Shown piece after piece: positions 24,586 through 32,388 of a stretch of DNA of 48,239 nucleotides. The stretch is taken from NCBI GenBank assembly GCA_017459795.1, contig JAFUCG010000113.1, forward strand, positions 1 through 48,239. Reading direction: 5' to 3'. Every line of letters begins with the position of its first letter. Within the stretch, counting starts at the first letter, position 1. The notes beneath the pieces were generated by a model, which was not told where the DNA came from, searched no databases, and worked only from the letters and a program-made list of their open reading frames with translations. The position numbers and the translations under genes are program-made. The DNA is from Erysipelotrichaceae bacterium (GTDB lineage: Bacteria > Bacillota_I > Bacilli_A > Erysipelotrichales > Erysipelotrichaceae).

Positions 24586-25203
24586 TTATGAATTCTTAAT
24601 GATTACGTTTCTGATCAGATCAGCTGCATGTTCGCAGGCATCGAAGCATTCTTCCAGACATGCGTAGATGTTGCTCCAGCATAATAATGTCTTACTGTCA
24701 TCGCACCTGCTGAAGAGTTCATGCATTACTGTGGTATATAGCTTATCACCTTCATCTTCAATGTCATTAACCTGAATGACCTTTTCAATTAATGTATCAG
24801 GCTTCTTGAAACCCTTGAGGTTTTCTGACAGTTCATGTAACTGCAGGCAGATCTCAACGATCTTCTTGGAAATGACCTTGGCTTCAGGTGTACATTCCTT
24901 AATATCATGCATGTAGAATTCCAGTAATACTTCGTCAATTGTATCGCATACATTATCGTACAGTTCAGATAATGAAACGATGTCATCTCTGTCGATAGGC
25001 GGTAAGAATTCCTTGATCAGTTCAGTGATCATTTCACTCTTCTTAATATCTGCTTCATGTTCGATTGAGTGCATGTACTTCATTCTTTCAGGTAATGCAT
25101 CATGATCGTAGTTTTCAAGTGTTTCACTTAAGTACTGGGCCTGTTTACAGGCTAAAATTGAAATTTCCTTAAAGTATTCAAAATAATCTATCTTATTACT
25201 CAT
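24586..25203 (-). CDS. DUF47/PhoU-like phosphate transport accessory protein
   Basis: 205 residues, all-helical, DUF47 family (PhoU-like, usually next to Pit transporters). The HEADIKK motif, DIEDEGDKLY and CEHAAD are the acidic clusters of the family that bind metal. AAAGGAG sits before the ATG. Encoded 12 bases after the pit stop, so the pair is transcribed together; the common Pit-DUF47 arrangement suggests it controls or couples the transporter. With the PhoU relationship, a role in phosphate or metal homeostasis is likely. Last gene of the riboswitch-led operon. Confidence 0.9.
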   Translation of the reverse strand: MSNKIDYFEYFKEISILACKQAQYLSETLENYDHDALPERMKYMHSIEHEADIKKSEMITELIKEFLPPIDRDDIVSLSELYDNVCDTIDEVLLEFYMHDIKECTPEAKVISKKIVEICLQLHELSENLKGFKKPDTLIEKVIQVNDIEDEGDKLYTTVMHELFSRCDDSKTLLCWSNIYACLEECFDACEHAADLIRNVIIKNS

Positions 25204-25215
25204 TTCTATTCTCCT

Positions 25216-26268
25216 TTAAAATATGGCAATGAATATCTTTGTTACGATGTAGCCTACCAGACCGCAGCCCGGGAAGGTAAGGATCCAGGTCATGACCATG
25301 TCCTTTACAACCAGCCAGTTAACACGCTTGATGCTCTTGCTGGCACCAACACCCATGATGGCACTGGTCTTTACATGTGTGGTTGATACCGGGATACCGG
25401 TAAGTGATGATATGAAGATACATAATGCGGCAGCCATGTCTGCACAGAATCCCTGGTAGTTTTCCAGCTTAACCATGTCCATGCCTACTGACTTGATGAT
25501 CTTCATTCCTCCAACGGATGTTCCAATGCCCATTACTAAGGCACATGTTAACATTAACCACACTGGTGTTGGGATGCCTCCCGCTGAAGTCTTACCCTGA
25601 ACTAAGGCCATTCCCAATAAGAATACACCCATGAACTTCTGGCCGTCCTGGGCCCCGTGCATGAATGCCATTGAAGCACCAGAGAATATTTCAGCATGTC
25701 CGAAGAACTTGTTGGTCTTTCTTCTGTCCATGTTCTTGCATATCATTTCAACCAGCTTTACCATGGCATAACCGATCGCAAAGCCCAGAATTGTTGAAGC
25801 AAACAGACCGTAAATGACTTTCTTCCATTCATTGGCGCTGACACCTGACAAGTTACCGTGCATGGCAATTGCGGCACCGGTTAAACCGGCAATCAAGGCG
25901 TGGCTTTCAGAAGTAGGAATGCCAAATACACTGGCCAATGATGCCCATAATACAATGGCAACCATGGCAGCGCACAAGGCAATCAATGCCTGGTTTGTAT
26001 CACTTCCAAAGTCTACGATGTTATAAATTGTTTCGGCAACCTTTGAACTTATGAGCGTCATTATAAACAAGCCTATGAAGTTGAATACGGCAGCCATGTA
26101 GATGGCTGGCTTAGGCTTGATGGCTCTGGTAGAAACACAGGTTGCGATGGCGTTAGGTGCATCGGTCCAGCCGTTAACGAATATTACCGCTAAGGTTAAC
26201 AGAGAGGTAATAATCAGTGCCGGATACTGACCCAGATAACCTATGAATGTCGATAGTGTTAATTCCAT
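25216..26268 (-). CDS. pit: Inorganic phosphate transporter, Pit family
   Basis: 350 residues from the ATG at 26268, which overlaps the stop of the small gene upstream by 10 bases; an in-frame ATG at 26325 lies inside that gene. Low-affinity phosphate (metal-phosphate) importer. Two internal repeats carry the family signature: VNGWTDAPNAIATCVSTRAI (N-terminal) and GIPVSTTHVKTSAIMGVGAS (C-terminal), with GIPTSESHALIAGLTGAA in between. About ten helices. Pit proteins take up neutral metal-HPO4 complexes, so a metal-responsive leader makes sense. Operon order: small membrane protein, pit, DUF47. Confidence 0.92.
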   Translation of the reverse strand: MELTLSTFIGYLGQYPALIITSLLTLAVIFVNGWTDAPNAIATCVSTRAIKPKPAIYMAAVFNFIGLFIMTLISSKVAETIYNIVDFGSDTNQALIALCAAMVAIVLWASLASVFGIPTSESHALIAGLTGAAIAMHGNLSGVSANEWKKVIYGLFASTILGFAIGYAMVKLVEMICKNMDRRKTNKFFGHAEIFSGASMAFMHGAQDGQKFMGVFLLGMALVQGKTSAGGIPTPVWLMLTCALVMGIGTSVGGMKIIKSVGMDMVKLENYQGFCADMAAALCIFISSLTGIPVSTTHVKTSAIMGVGASKSIKRVNWLVVKDMVMTWILTFPGCGLVGYIVTKIFIAIF

Positions 26269-26450
26269 AATCTCATCATTAAAGCCAATATCAGAATAAT
26301 TGGCGTTATCATCAGGATGTTCCATTTCAGGATGTATTCATACTTGGAGTTCTTCTTGATCTCGTTACAGGCAAAACCAAGACCGGTTCCAACTACGAAC
26401 AGTGATAATTCATCCCAAATTGGTTCAATAATACTAATTAATTCTTCCAA
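26259..26450 (-). CDS. Small membrane protein, TTG start, coupled to pit
   Basis: 63 residues with a hydrophobic helix at about 15-28 and another at 44-60, and a basic stretch between (EIKKNSKYEYILK). The TTG at 26450 is the only reasonable start; AAAGG lies about 10 bases upstream. Its stop overlaps the pit start (ATGGAATTAA), so translation is coupled. No family recognised. It is the first gene after the riboswitch and terminator, so it belongs to the phosphate operon and may be a small partner of Pit. Confidence is limited by its size. Confidence 0.6.
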   Translation of the reverse strand: MEELISIIEPIWDELSLFVVGTGLGFACNEIKKNSKYEYILKWNILMITPIILILALMMRLWN

Positions 26451-26470
26451 TTGGTTTTTTCCTTTCTATT

Positions 26471-26498
26471 AAAAAAGTACAGTAGCAATCTACTGTAC
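26471..26498 (-). terminator. Riboswitch expression-platform terminator
   Basis: On the minus strand GTACAGTAG/CTACTGTAC with a 4-base ATTG loop, followed by TTTTTT. It lies just before the small gene-pit-DUF47 operon. Its 5' arm can also pair over 9 bases (two G-U) with CTGCTGTGC at 26531-26539, giving an antiterminator. Confidence 0.8.
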
Positions 26499-26504
26499 CA
26501 ACTA

Positions 26505-26640
26505 CACCTATCCCAAAAGTGACAACTCAAGCACAGCAGTTTGCGGTGACTGAGTCTCACAATTTAAAGCAAGCCGGGTTCATTGAGAACCGAGGTGACG
26601 ACTTAACTGCGCTTTTGCGCCTGTTACTCCCTCATCAGCG
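26505..26640 (-). promoter_or_regulatory. Probable yybP-ykoY (Mn2+) riboswitch
   Basis: Read on the minus strand, this leader has the conserved blocks of yybP-ykoY elements as I know them: GAGGGAGTAAC (26623-26633), a hairpin GGCGC-AAAA-GCGC, GTCGTCAC (26595-26602), then GGTTC/GAACC hairpin and a GTGAGACTCAG block (26546-26560). The promoter upstream and terminator downstream make a complete transcription-control unit. yybP-ykoY RNAs bind Mn2+ and usually control exporters such as MntP, TerC or P-type ATPases; control of a Pit operon would be unusual. The outer P1 helix was not worked out, so family membership needs a model search. The 390-base stretch 26451-26841 has no other gene. Confidence 0.68.
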
Positions 26641-26642
26641 TC

Positions 26643-26670
26643 ATTTTAACACATATGTTTTTTCATACAA
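26643..26670 (-). promoter_or_regulatory. Promoter for the riboswitch-pit operon
   Basis: Minus strand TTGTAT, 16-base spacer, TAAAAT. Transcription would start right at the 5' edge of the riboswitch. Confidence 0.5.
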
Positions 26671-26841
26671 AGCGTTTTTTCAATGTAAACGCTTAACGAA
26701 ATGTAATATTTATGTAAAGAAAAACAGGGCTCTAAAGTAAACTGACACTGATTCTGAAATATACCGTAAGAATTCCTTAATCAGATTTTAAGAGAAGAAT
26801 GGATTGCTCAATGGTAGAATGAAACAGGAAAGAGTGGTCAT

Positions 26842-27297
26842 ATGAAGAAAGCAGTATTATTGTTGGCGATTTCGTTATTATTAACATTATTTTCGGGATG
26901 CTCACAAAAGGAAGTGATACCTGAAGAAGATGAGATGATCGTAGAAGTAGATATCAGTGAGATAAGTGATCCGGTTTACAGATTGGATATCTCATATTTT
27001 CTGGATGATGAGTTAATGGGTGGAATGGCTGTAAGTAATGTCGACACTACTGAATACAAGGGACCGGTCTATTTTGTTTTTCTGCCGGAAAACTTCCCGG
27101 GAAACGGAAACCTAGAGAATTTCAGTTTTCAGATTACTGTTTCCGGAGATAAGAATGGAATCAATGATCTGTTTTCCTCTGCTGAACTCATGGGTTCAAC
27201 AGAAGCATGTGAACAGTTTAGGGTTGAATATGGAAAACTACATCACTACAAGGTGACGGGCAGTTTTGAAAAAGGATTTACTTTGGAAAAGAATTAA
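26842..27297 (+). CDS. Small lipoprotein of unknown function
   Basis: 151 residues. Signal peptide with lipobox TLFSGC, then an acidic linker and a compact beta-rich domain (SDPVYRLDISYFLDD, GGMAVSNVD, GPVYFVFLPENFPG). Surface-anchored. No family motif recognised. AGGAAAGAG lies before the ATG. It stands alone between the pit leader and the antiporter gene. Function unknown; the domain looks like a small beta sandwich. Confidence 0.75.
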   Translation: MKKAVLLLAISLLLTLFSGCSQKEVIPEEDEMIVEVDISEISDPVYRLDISYFLDDELMGGMAVSNVDTTEYKGPVYFVFLPENFPGNGNLENFSFQITVSGDKNGINDLFSSAELMGSTEACEQFRVEYGKLHHYKVTGSFEKGFTLEKN

Positions 27298-27318
27298 ATA
27301 AAAAGAGAATATCATAGT

Positions 27319-27345
27319 AAAAGGCATCGTGAGATGCCTTTCGCT
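27319..27345. terminator. Intrinsic terminator between converging genes
   Basis: Stem AAAGGCATC/GATGCCTTT with a GTGA loop. The T run is clearer on the minus side (TTTTACT). Confidence 0.7.
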
Positions 27346-27352
27346 GTTATTA

Positions 27353-28585
27353 TTACTGTTTGATTTCGCCGGCTTTTATAAGTGCTGATCTGGTTAAGGC
27401 CGGGCCAATCAACTCATAAATCAGAACACTGAATAATACGACGTTACGAATCAATGTTCCTTCTGTTGTTCCAAGGGCCATGGCTGTTGAAGACATGCCT
27501 AAGGCAACGCCAGCTTGTGGAAACAGTGTAATGCCAAGATAACGGATTACATTATCTGAACACTTGGTCATTCTGGCACTGAATGATGCCCCACAGTACT
27601 TACCAATCATACGACAGATGACATAGGTAACACCAATGATGATGATCTGGATATTGGTGAATACACCTAAGTCCAAAGCTGCACCGCTTAGTACAAAGAA
27701 TACGGTATAAAGTGGTACGGTCCATTCATCACTTCTGAAGAATACTTCTTCGGAATATTGTGAGGTGTTACAGAAGACAGTACCCATCATCATTAATACC
27801 AGTAATGATGAAAAGCCAATCTCTAACTGACCAAACTGATAGTTTAAGCCAGAAGCAGCCAGGGCAAAGAATACTAATGAAATGGCTAAAGCCAGTCTTG
27901 AGCCGGCACTGTGGAATGTTGTTTCAAGCTTTGAAAGAACTAAACCAATGAGTGAACCCATTATTACTGAACCAACAATTTCAACTAACGGGTTGATAAG
28001 TACGGTGATTACACTTAACTGGCCGCCTTCAAGGGCTTGAGCAACACCAAAGCTTAAGGCAAATATTACCAGACCGACTGCGTCATCCAAAGCAACAATT
28101 GGCAATAATAATTCTGTTACCGGACCTTCAGCGTGGTACTGCTTGATGACTAACAAGGTTGCGGCAGGAGCTGTGGCAGCTGCGATGGCACCCAAGGTCA
28201 GACATACTGATAATGGCAATACTTCATCACCGAAGATGAAGTGTAAGACAATTAGGGCAATATCTACGACGACCGTAGAAGCAACAGCCTGTAATACACC
28301 GATTACCAATGCCTGTTTACCTGTATTCTTTAACTTATCAAGTCTGAATTCAGCGCCGATTGAGAAAGCGATGAAGGCCAGGGCAACATCATTGATGTTA
28401 TGCAGGGAGTTAACAGCCTCAATACTGTCCAAGCCATTATATCTGCCTAAAAGGTATGGACCGGCAATGATACCGGCAATTAAAAAAGCCGTTACGTTCG
28501 GGAAATTGAGATGAAGAACCTTGAATAATCTTGTCATCATCATTCCAGAGAAAAGCGCTACGGCGACAACAAATATCTTATTCAT
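27353..28585 (-). CDS. CPA2-family cation:proton antiporter
   Basis: 410 residues from the ATG at 28585 (AGGAGG directly upstream); a longer frame to 28762 is unlikely. About 12 helices. CPA2/KefB-NapA type: AFIAFSIGAEFRLDKL, an ATAPAATLLV unwound-helix region, and the ion-binding LPIVALDDAVGLVIFAL with the Asp-Asp pair. No C-terminal nucleotide-binding (TrkA-N) domain, so a simple exchanger of Na+ or K+ for H+ rather than a Kef channel. Monocistronic. Confidence 0.9.
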   Translation of the reverse strand: MNKIFVVAVALFSGMMMTRLFKVLHLNFPNVTAFLIAGIIAGPYLLGRYNGLDSIEAVNSLHNINDVALAFIAFSIGAEFRLDKLKNTGKQALVIGVLQAVASTVVVDIALIVLHFIFGDEVLPLSVCLTLGAIAAATAPAATLLVIKQYHAEGPVTELLLPIVALDDAVGLVIFALSFGVAQALEGGQLSVITVLINPLVEIVGSVIMGSLIGLVLSKLETTFHSAGSRLALAISLVFFALAASGLNYQFGQLEIGFSSLLVLMMMGTVFCNTSQYSEEVFFRSDEWTVPLYTVFFVLSGAALDLGVFTNIQIIIIGVTYVICRMIGKYCGASFSARMTKCSDNVIRYLGITLFPQAGVALGMSSTAMALGTTEGTLIRNVVLFSVLIYELIGPALTRSALIKAGEIKQ

Positions 28586-28708
28586 AAAAAACCTCCTGAC
28601 AAATGCCGTTATAGGTGTAACGAAAGTTGCAGGAATAACCGACAGTTTTCTATTATAGTCCTTATTTTTTTTAAAATCAATATTATATATACGAAGGTAT
28701 GCTAGAAT

Positions 28709-29080
28709 ATGAGTATGAACATTAATGAGACCAGAAAGTACTACGAAAGCATGACTGCGCAAGACATGTGTCAGTGTGGTAACTGTCAGAACTTCTACAG
28801 AAGGATATCAGAAACGTATCCTGAAGTAGCGGCTTTTCTTAGTGATCTTGGGGTAGACATTGAAAAGCCACATGAGGCATGGGCAATAGAAATTGAAAAT
28901 GATAAATTAATGTATCCTGATGTGCAGTATGTGGTAATGGGAAGTAAGAGTGATTTTAAGGAAACAGAAATATCAGGAGTTAAGATCTATCTGGCAGATT
29001 CATATCCGCCAACTGATGTTGATGAAGAACACTTTGTGATAGAAAGCGGTCCGTATTATCTTAAAAATAAAGCTCGCTAA
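28709..29080 (+). CDS. Small CxxC protein, unknown function
   Basis: 123 residues. A short N-terminal region has CQCGNCQNFYRRI, with CGNC in a position resembling a zinc or redox motif, followed by a YPEVAAFLSDLGVDIEKPHEAW pattern and an acidic beta-rich C-terminal part (YYLKNKAR end). I recall similar Firmicutes hypothetical proteins but no function. Two start codons (28709, 28715). The region just before has a possible extended -10 (TGCTAGAAT) right against the start, plus AAGG at 28694. Ends in a strong terminator that contains its stop codon. Confidence 0.7.
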   Translation: MSMNINETRKYYESMTAQDMCQCGNCQNFYRRISETYPEVAAFLSDLGVDIEKPHEAWAIEIENDKLMYPDVQYVVMGSKSDFKETEISGVKIYLADSYPPTDVDEEHFVIESGPYYLKNKAR

Positions 29081-29098
29081 TATAGTTTAGCGAGCTTT
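29069..29098. terminator. Bidirectional intrinsic terminator
   Basis: Perfect 12-base stem AAAGCTCGCTAA/TTAGCGAGCTTT with a TATAGT loop, closing the gene at 28709-29080 and the MATE gene on the other strand. The stop codon of the first is inside the stem. Confidence 0.85.
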
Positions 29099-29111
29099 TA
29101 AAATGTCATAA

Positions 29112-30485
29112 TTATTCAACCATGTAGGCAACTCTACTGCGTCCATAACCGTAATTATCCCTGTTGGCATATACAACGATGATGGAGAATATCAGAGTGA
29201 AACAGTTGCCGGCCAGGAATGAGAACCATACTCCCTTTACCCCAAATATTAACGGTAATAATACAATGGTCAGGTTGGAGAATATTATTTCCTGTAAGAT
29301 GGTTATCAAGGTACTTGATCTGATGTTTCCCAGGGAAGTAAAACACATTCTGGCGCCAATGTTATAACCGAAGAACAGGAAGCCGTATGGCGCGATTTTT
29401 AAACCGTAGTCGATCAGATCCTTAATGTCAGCTGCGGCCTGCCCTGTGAATAATACGGCCAGTGGCTGTGAGAATAACAGATAAAGAACAATGGTCAGGA
29501 CAATTAACATTGTTGCCTCAGTGAATATGATCTTTAACAGATGATTCAGTTTCTTCTTATTTCTTTCACCCATGGCATAGCTTAGTAATGGGCCGCTTGC
29601 ACCAAATAAACCGAAGAAGGCGCTCATGAAGGTGAATGAAATGTTATTTACAATCGTATAGGCTGCCAGGTAAGCTTCATTACCGAAGTGTAATAATGAA
29701 AAGTTACTGATGATGGAACCTACACCAACTGAAATGTTGGAGAAGAAGGTTGATAATCCATATCGGCAGCTTTCAAGTACCAGCTGTGGTAAGCTTCCTG
29801 AAGGCTTGGCAAAGCCAACTTCAGCTTTCTTACTGCTGTAAAACAGAATTCCAATGAGCACCTGAATGGTAGTGGCAATTAAGTTGGCATATGCTGCACC
29901 AACCATGCCAATGCGGCGGTATACGACAAAGAACCAGTCAAAGAAGATGTTGCTGGAAACGTTAAGCATTGTTGAGAACAGTTCCATCTTTGGAGCCCCG
30001 GCTGGGACATAGAAACGGGCAAACATGTTTCCCAACATGGTTAACGGTACATACAGACAGCTAATGTTTAAAAAGCTTATGGCATATGGATGAATGATGT
30101 CGGTAGCTCCTAACAGTCTTAATAATTTGTCTTTAAACAAAAACTCCAAGAGCATGATCACTAAGCCTAATACAAAGGATACTAATAGTATTGCGGTAAA
30201 GTCACCCTTGGCTTCCTCATCTCTTTTTTCACCGAGCTTACGGGAAACTAACGTTGAAACACCACCTAACAAAGCAGAAAAGGCACCATGCATCATGAAC
30301 AGCGGCATCAGAATACTGAAGGCTGATTCAGCGTTGGTTCCTACGTAACGCGTAATGAAAAGACCGTCATCAATGGTATAGAGACAGTTGATCATGAATT
30401 CATTTAAGATTGCCGGTGCGGTAAATCTTATTAATGAGGAAAGCGTATAGTCTTTTCCAATCGTTTTTACATCTTTGTTTGCCAT
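29112..30485 (-). CDS. MATE-family efflux transporter (second copy)
   Basis: 457 residues, about 12 helices, same family as 16267-17673 (shared IGxDxTLxSLI start and GYGxSxVAYxxx end). Internal repeat halves start SLIRFTAPAILNEFMINCLYTIDDGLFITRYVG and LVLESCRYGLSTFFSNISVGVG. ATG at 30485 is chosen; the TTG 6 bases upstream is not supported. No Shine-Dalgarno is visible, and a good promoter ends 7 bases before the ATG, so the mRNA is probably leaderless. Substrate unknown; paralogy suggests a subfamily expansion. Confidence 0.88.
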   Translation of the reverse strand: MANKDVKTIGKDYTLSSLIRFTAPAILNEFMINCLYTIDDGLFITRYVGTNAESAFSILMPLFMMHGAFSALLGGVSTLVSRKLGEKRDEEAKGDFTAILLVSFVLGLVIMLLEFLFKDKLLRLLGATDIIHPYAISFLNISCLYVPLTMLGNMFARFYVPAGAPKMELFSTMLNVSSNIFFDWFFVVYRRIGMVGAAYANLIATTIQVLIGILFYSSKKAEVGFAKPSGSLPQLVLESCRYGLSTFFSNISVGVGSIISNFSLLHFGNEAYLAAYTIVNNISFTFMSAFFGLFGASGPLLSYAMGERNKKKLNHLLKIIFTEATMLIVLTIVLYLLFSQPLAVLFTGQAAADIKDLIDYGLKIAPYGFLFFGYNIGARMCFTSLGNIRSSTLITILQEIIFSNLTIVLLPLIFGVKGVWFSFLAGNCFTLIFSIIVVYANRDNYGYGRSRVAYMVE

Positions 30486-30492
30486 AGTCAAA

Positions 30493-30522
30493 ACTATAAC
30501 ATGTTCTGATACAATTTTTCAA
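30493..30522 (-). promoter_or_regulatory. Promoter abutting the second MATE start (leaderless candidate)
   Basis: Minus strand TTGAAA, 18-base spacer, TATAGT with a TGT extended -10. Seven bases separate the -10 from the ATG, so transcription should start at or next to the A of ATG. Confidence 0.6.
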
Positions 30523-30633
30523 CTTATTAACTTTTTTTATTAAGCCAACAGATGTCACAGGTGTTATAATGTAGGTGAAAATAATATTTCTGTTTAAAAA
30601 CTGAAAACATAATAATTTGGAGGATAATTTAAA

Positions 30634-31401
30634 ATGAAGAAAGGTTCAAAGCTTTTGACGTTGCTTTTGGCGTTTGCGTTAGTTTTCAGCACGTTTGCCT
30701 CAAGCTTTACTGTTGAAGCTGCTACAGAAACTCAGTACACCAATGCGGCTGAAATAGCTCAGCTGGTATCTGACGGTTATAATGGCGGTGTAAAGGGCCC
30801 TATCACTGTAACAAAGGGCAGATTACAGAAGACTTTCTCAAACAAGGAAATATATCTGATCACCTTATCAGGTACAGAATGGGTATTCAATCAGTCAACC
30901 GAAGCCATTACCGACTTATTCTCAGGATTCAATCTGAAGAGTGCATATTATTATAATGTTGTTAATGTCATTCTCGATAACATTCCTAGAGGTTCAAATC
31001 TGATTCTGGCCGGCCATTCTCTTGGCGGCATGATTGCTCAGCAGGTCGCAGCCGACAGTACAATCAAGGCATACTATAATATCTTAAATACCGTAACATT
31101 CGGTTCGCCATTACTGTCAGCCGGCTCACGTGAAGGAACTGTAAAACGTCTGGGTGACATCAATGACCCTGTTCCATTACTCTCAGCCAATATCTTCGTA
31201 AAGCCATTGTGGGCACTGTTTGGTCTTAACCGTGAAAACGGCGGTTATTATCTGAAACCGATCACAGCTCATAAGGAATGTTACAAGAGAGTGGATGTCT
31301 GGGGTAAGTATGACGTAACCGGTACAAAGTACGGCAGCGCTAAACTGTATCTTGACTTAGGCACAAGACAGTTCTACAAATCACCAATAATTGACTGGTA
31401 G
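30634..31401 (+). CDS. Secreted lipase-like alpha/beta hydrolase
   Basis: 255 residues. Signal peptide ending near VEA-A (residues 1-31) with no lipobox, so it is probably released. Class 3 lipase-like: IYLITLSGTEW (oxyanion-side strand), nucleophile elbow AGHSLGGMIAQQ, then TFGSPLL, acidic LGDINDPVPLL and a His in PITAHKECY, which together could make the Ser-Asp-His triad. Preceded by TTGGAGGAT and followed by a strong terminator. Small for a lipase, so esterase or lysophospholipase activity is possible. Substrate not readable. Confidence 0.8.
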   Translation: MKKGSKLLTLLLAFALVFSTFASSFTVEAATETQYTNAAEIAQLVSDGYNGGVKGPITVTKGRLQKTFSNKEIYLITLSGTEWVFNQSTEAITDLFSGFNLKSAYYYNVVNVILDNIPRGSNLILAGHSLGGMIAQQVAADSTIKAYYNILNTVTFGSPLLSAGSREGTVKRLGDINDPVPLLSANIFVKPLWALFGLNRENGGYYLKPITAHKECYKRVDVWGKYDVTGTKYGSAKLYLDLGTRQFYKSPIIDW

Positions 31402-31432
31402 TTTTATTTTTTTCATATACATTTCTTTCTGG

Positions 31433-31469
31433 AAAAGGCAGGACGGACTGCAACGTAACCTGCCTTTTT
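31433..31469 (+). terminator. Intrinsic terminator
   Basis: Stem AAAGGCAGG/CCTGCCTTT around a 16-base loop, then a T run. Confidence 0.7.
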
Positions 31470-31530
31470 CATATGGCTTAATGAAGGACCTTAATTAATG
31501 TATAATACAATTAGAAAAAAGGTGAATATC

Positions 31531-32328
31531 ATGAAGAAACTGTTGAGTCTTGTTTTGTGTGTTTTATTAATGGCTAGCTGCAAAAATGCTCCTGCTGAAA
31601 ACAATAATGGAAAGAAAGGTGAACCGGAAGTGGAAGGAATTACATTTGAAGACAGAAACATAACCGTTAAACTAGATTTTACTGAGGGTACAGGCTTTGA
31701 GTGGTTGGTTGTTAATAAAACTGATAATCTGATTATAACTGATGACAGTTACCATGTTGACAGAGATGAGCCTGCTTCTACGGGGGAATCCGGAATCTAT
31801 ACAATGAACTGCAGCATCATTGATGATGACAACGCTGATCTGATCCTTAAGCTGGAGCGAAAGGGGGACATGACTGCTCAATACATATCATTAAGATTCT
31901 ACAGTGATGGTACAAAGATAACGGGTGTTGATAGAAAGAACTACATTGTTAACAATGACTTTGAAGTATTATATGAACGATTCAGCGTTGGCGGTCTTCT
32001 GATGCAGATGCTGAAAGGGTGGGAATATGAAACCTATGACAAAAACGGCACCTGTGGCTTTCTGCTCAGAGTTGAAGGAGAAAAAGGCGAGATTGAATAT
32101 CTCTACACTGATCTGAAAGAATTTAAAGATAAGAACAGTTTCGAAGGAAAGATCATGGTTTCTGATAATGAATACACTGTTGGTTATGATGAAGACCATA
32201 ACATACTATATATGCATGATGGTGAAAATGTACTGGTTAGACTGAGCAACGCAAAATGGGCAAATGACCGCCTGCCGGAAATCATCATCATGACTGACTT
32301 GATGGACATGGAACCATATAATGAGTAA
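31531..32328 (+). CDS. Lipoprotein of unknown function
   Basis: 265 residues from the ATG at 31531 (AAAGGTGAAT upstream); an ATG at 31498 lies within the promoter region (TATAAT). Signal peptide with lipobox LLMASC. The mature part is acidic, beta-rich and contains a region with TGFEWLVVNKTDNLIIT that may resemble a small immunoglobulin-like inhibitor fold, but I recognise no family. Surface-anchored, single gene between terminators. Function unknown. Confidence 0.72.
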   Translation: MKKLLSLVLCVLLMASCKNAPAENNNGKKGEPEVEGITFEDRNITVKLDFTEGTGFEWLVVNKTDNLIITDDSYHVDRDEPASTGESGIYTMNCSIIDDDNADLILKLERKGDMTAQYISLRFYSDGTKITGVDRKNYIVNNDFEVLYERFSVGGLLMQMLKGWEYETYDKNGTCGFLLRVEGEKGEIEYLYTDLKEFKDKNSFEGKIMVSDNEYTVGYDEDHNILYMHDGENVLVRLSNAKWANDRLPEIIIMTDLMDMEPYNE

Positions 32329-32354
32329 AAGAATCTTATATATTCAGACTAATG

Positions 32355-32388
32355 AAAAGGCTTAATACTTTCCAGTATAAGCCTTTTT
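32355..32388. terminator. Bidirectional intrinsic terminator
   Basis: Stem AAAAGGCTT(A)ATACT/AGTATAAGCCTTTT with a TTCC loop, between the converging lipoprotein and RpiR genes. Confidence 0.8.

Noticed and set aside
31498-31530. Earlier start (ATG 31498) for the lipoprotein gene
   Set aside because: That codon overlaps a TATAAT promoter box; the ATG at 31531 has a ribosome site and gives a normal lipoprotein signal peptide.
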